Positions 62,698 to 64,000 of a stretch of 64,000 nucleotides of DNA are shown here, piece by piece. The position numbers and the translations under genes were made by a program. The notes beneath the pieces are model-generated. The model was not told the DNA's origin, ran no database searches, and saw nothing but the letters and a program-made list of their open reading frames with translations. Source of the stretch: Lepisosteus oculatus. Taxonomy: Eukaryota; Chordata; Actinopteri; Semionotiformes; Lepisosteidae. The DNA is taken from assembly GCF_040954835.1 (NCBI RefSeq), contig NC_090723.1, forward strand, positions 5,466,001 to 5,530,000. The letters are read 5' to 3'. Each line of letters begins with the position of its first letter. The stretch's first letter is position 1.

Positions 62698-63084
62698 GTA
62701 TGGCGGCACTCCACAGAAACTGTCTTTAGCGGAACAGCGCTGACTGAAATCAGACTTGCACCCTCTAATAGGATTTAAAAAAACTCCAGTCCTATGCCAT
62801 CAACCTCTGGGTTTGTGATTTGTTTCTTACTGCTGGTTTCCAGTTGTGATCTACGTGGGGCTAGATACTTGCACAAATCTTAAATTTAATTTTAAAACAT
62901 TAAAAAGGACGTTCTGTAATTATGGAAGGGGTATCCTGCATCAAAACACCAGTGAAAGTCTGTTGTGTGCTGTTAATTAAATGACTCTTAAGGTTGCTCC
63001 CTTTGGTTCAACTCTACCTGGTACACAGTTTGGTTTTTATTTCAAATTAGTTGTAGGTCAGATTCTGAACATGATTACTTTGGA

Positions 63085-63238
63085 TGATGCTTTTATCCAA
63101 CATGCATCCATTCACACACCTGGGCATTTTGCAGGAACAGTTTGGTTAAAGCACCTTGCTTGAGAACACGACAGCACCTGGAATTTGAACCCAGAGCCTG
63201 CCACTTAAGAGAGCAGTGCCCTGACTACTGTTCCACTT
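63085..63238. repeat. Fish dispersed repeat fragment
   Basis: It contains gcttttatccaacatgc, ggttaaagcaccttgcttga and gaatttgaacccagagcctg. This phrase order (short spacing, TTGAACCC, then a cys/tyr-like end) is typical of a widespread fish short repeat. Confidence 0.55.
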
Positions 63239-63519
63239 GGAGTATTGGCAAAGCAATTAAAAGAAATGCTATTAGAAAAACAGCCAGAATCTGAGTGCTG
63301 GTCCTTCAGTCCAAGTTGGAAAAAGTGCTTGACAAAGGGAGGTCTTCTGGCTTTTAGGTCTACAGCTGCTGGAGTGGGCTGATGTTAATGACTGATGTAA
63401 TTTGGCTAAGCTCCTTTGCATCACTTAACAGGCTTTCCATAATGAGCTTTCCCTGTGATGTACTGGTGTCTACCCCTGCTCTTGCCTTAATTAACTTCAT
63501 TATAGCAGGGGGTTCCATG

Positions 63520-63640
63520 TGGCTCACTCAGAGCATGAGATCCAGATGCTAAAACTTCTGGCCTGGGTTATGCCACTAGCCAGCTGTGACAAGGATTCCC
63601 TAAAAGGAGGGGCACAGTTGGCAGACTATCGCTAGAGAAT
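63520..63640 (+). repeat. SINE-like repeat, copy 2
   Basis: Begins gtggctcactcagagcatga, which could be a decayed tRNA A-box, followed by a degenerate B-box (ggttatgcc), then the block shared with 47750-47850. Confidence 0.4.
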
Positions 63641-64000
63641 AGGAGGAATATGATCCATCTTCAAGGACTCTCAATGTCTAGCAAAACAGAGTCCCCTGTT
63701 ACTTCTCTGGCCTTCTTTCTCATTAGTGAGATGTGCTGCTCCTCCCATCATTGGTAACTCTCCCGGCAAGCTCCAGAGTCAGCAGTGTGTCAAAAGATGA
63801 ATGGTTTGATGGGTGGGATGGATTCGAGGAGCATGTCATACCTTCCTTCTTAGAATTACTGACATAAAGAAGCAGTTGGCTTATTACAAATCAACCTGGT
63901 ATAAAAGGAAAGGATGCAAAACAATCTTATGAAGATTTCTTTCTTTGGGCCATACCTAGAGAGAAATCCGCGAAGCCAGCATCAGCATGTGGCATTAATG

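Larger units (their letters stand above)
62698..64000. other. Start of DNAJC7 intron 8, runs off the window
   Basis: No further DNAJC7 exon was found in it. It holds two repeat segments listed separately (63085-63238 and 63520-63640). Confidence 0.6.

Overview
The window is vertebrate nuclear DNA. It has spaced coding exons bounded by GT-AG splice sites, long AT-leaning introns and many decayed transposable elements. The repeats (a 5S-rRNA-headed SINE with a (TTA)n tail, non-LTR LINE fragments, and hAT-like and mariner-like non-autonomous elements) are of kinds common in fish. A ray-finned fish is the best guess. A non-teleost such as a holostean is possible but not shown.

Three protein-coding genes are supported. 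(1) ZNF385C on the plus strand, coding exons from about 7395 to 31332. It encodes a nuclear protein with three U1-like C2H2 zinc fingers. The first tiny coding exon (probably ATG plus a few codons) is not seen and is probably upstream of the window. (2) NKIRAS2 (kappaB-Ras 2) on the minus strand, a complete three-coding-exon gene from 51458 down to 49434. (3) DNAJC7 on the plus strand, coding exons 1-8 from 53858 to 62697. It continues past the right edge, so the last TPRs and the J domain are missing here. ZNF385C and NKIRAS2 are tail to tail, and NKIRAS2 and DNAJC7 are head to head. This is the order and orientation I know from human 17q21.2, which makes the orthology calls strong.

Layout: 1-7394 is probable first intron of ZNF385C (or 5' flank) and holds a hAT-like element and a mariner-like MITE. 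7395-31332 holds ZNF385C exons and introns, including a CpG-rich, CRE/CCAAT-bearing block at 10490-11360 that may be an internal promoter. 31333-49433 is an 18 kb intergenic stretch with no convincing gene. 49434-51471 is NKIRAS2, with two LINE fragments in its introns. 51472-53857 is the divergent promoter interval, invaded by a near full-length 5S-type SINE. 53858-64000 is DNAJC7 with repeat-rich introns.

No operon, CRISPR, phage or other unusual system was found. The items most worth a second look are a possible 90-nt in-frame cassette exon of ZNF385C, the 5S SINE between the divergent genes, the hAT element with its 8-bp target duplication, and the candidate internal promoter. The other two genes act in cytosolic and signalling pathways: NKIRAS2 restrains NF-kappaB, and DNAJC7 is an HSP70/HSP90 co-chaperone. 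The three genes share a neighbourhood, not an obvious pathway.
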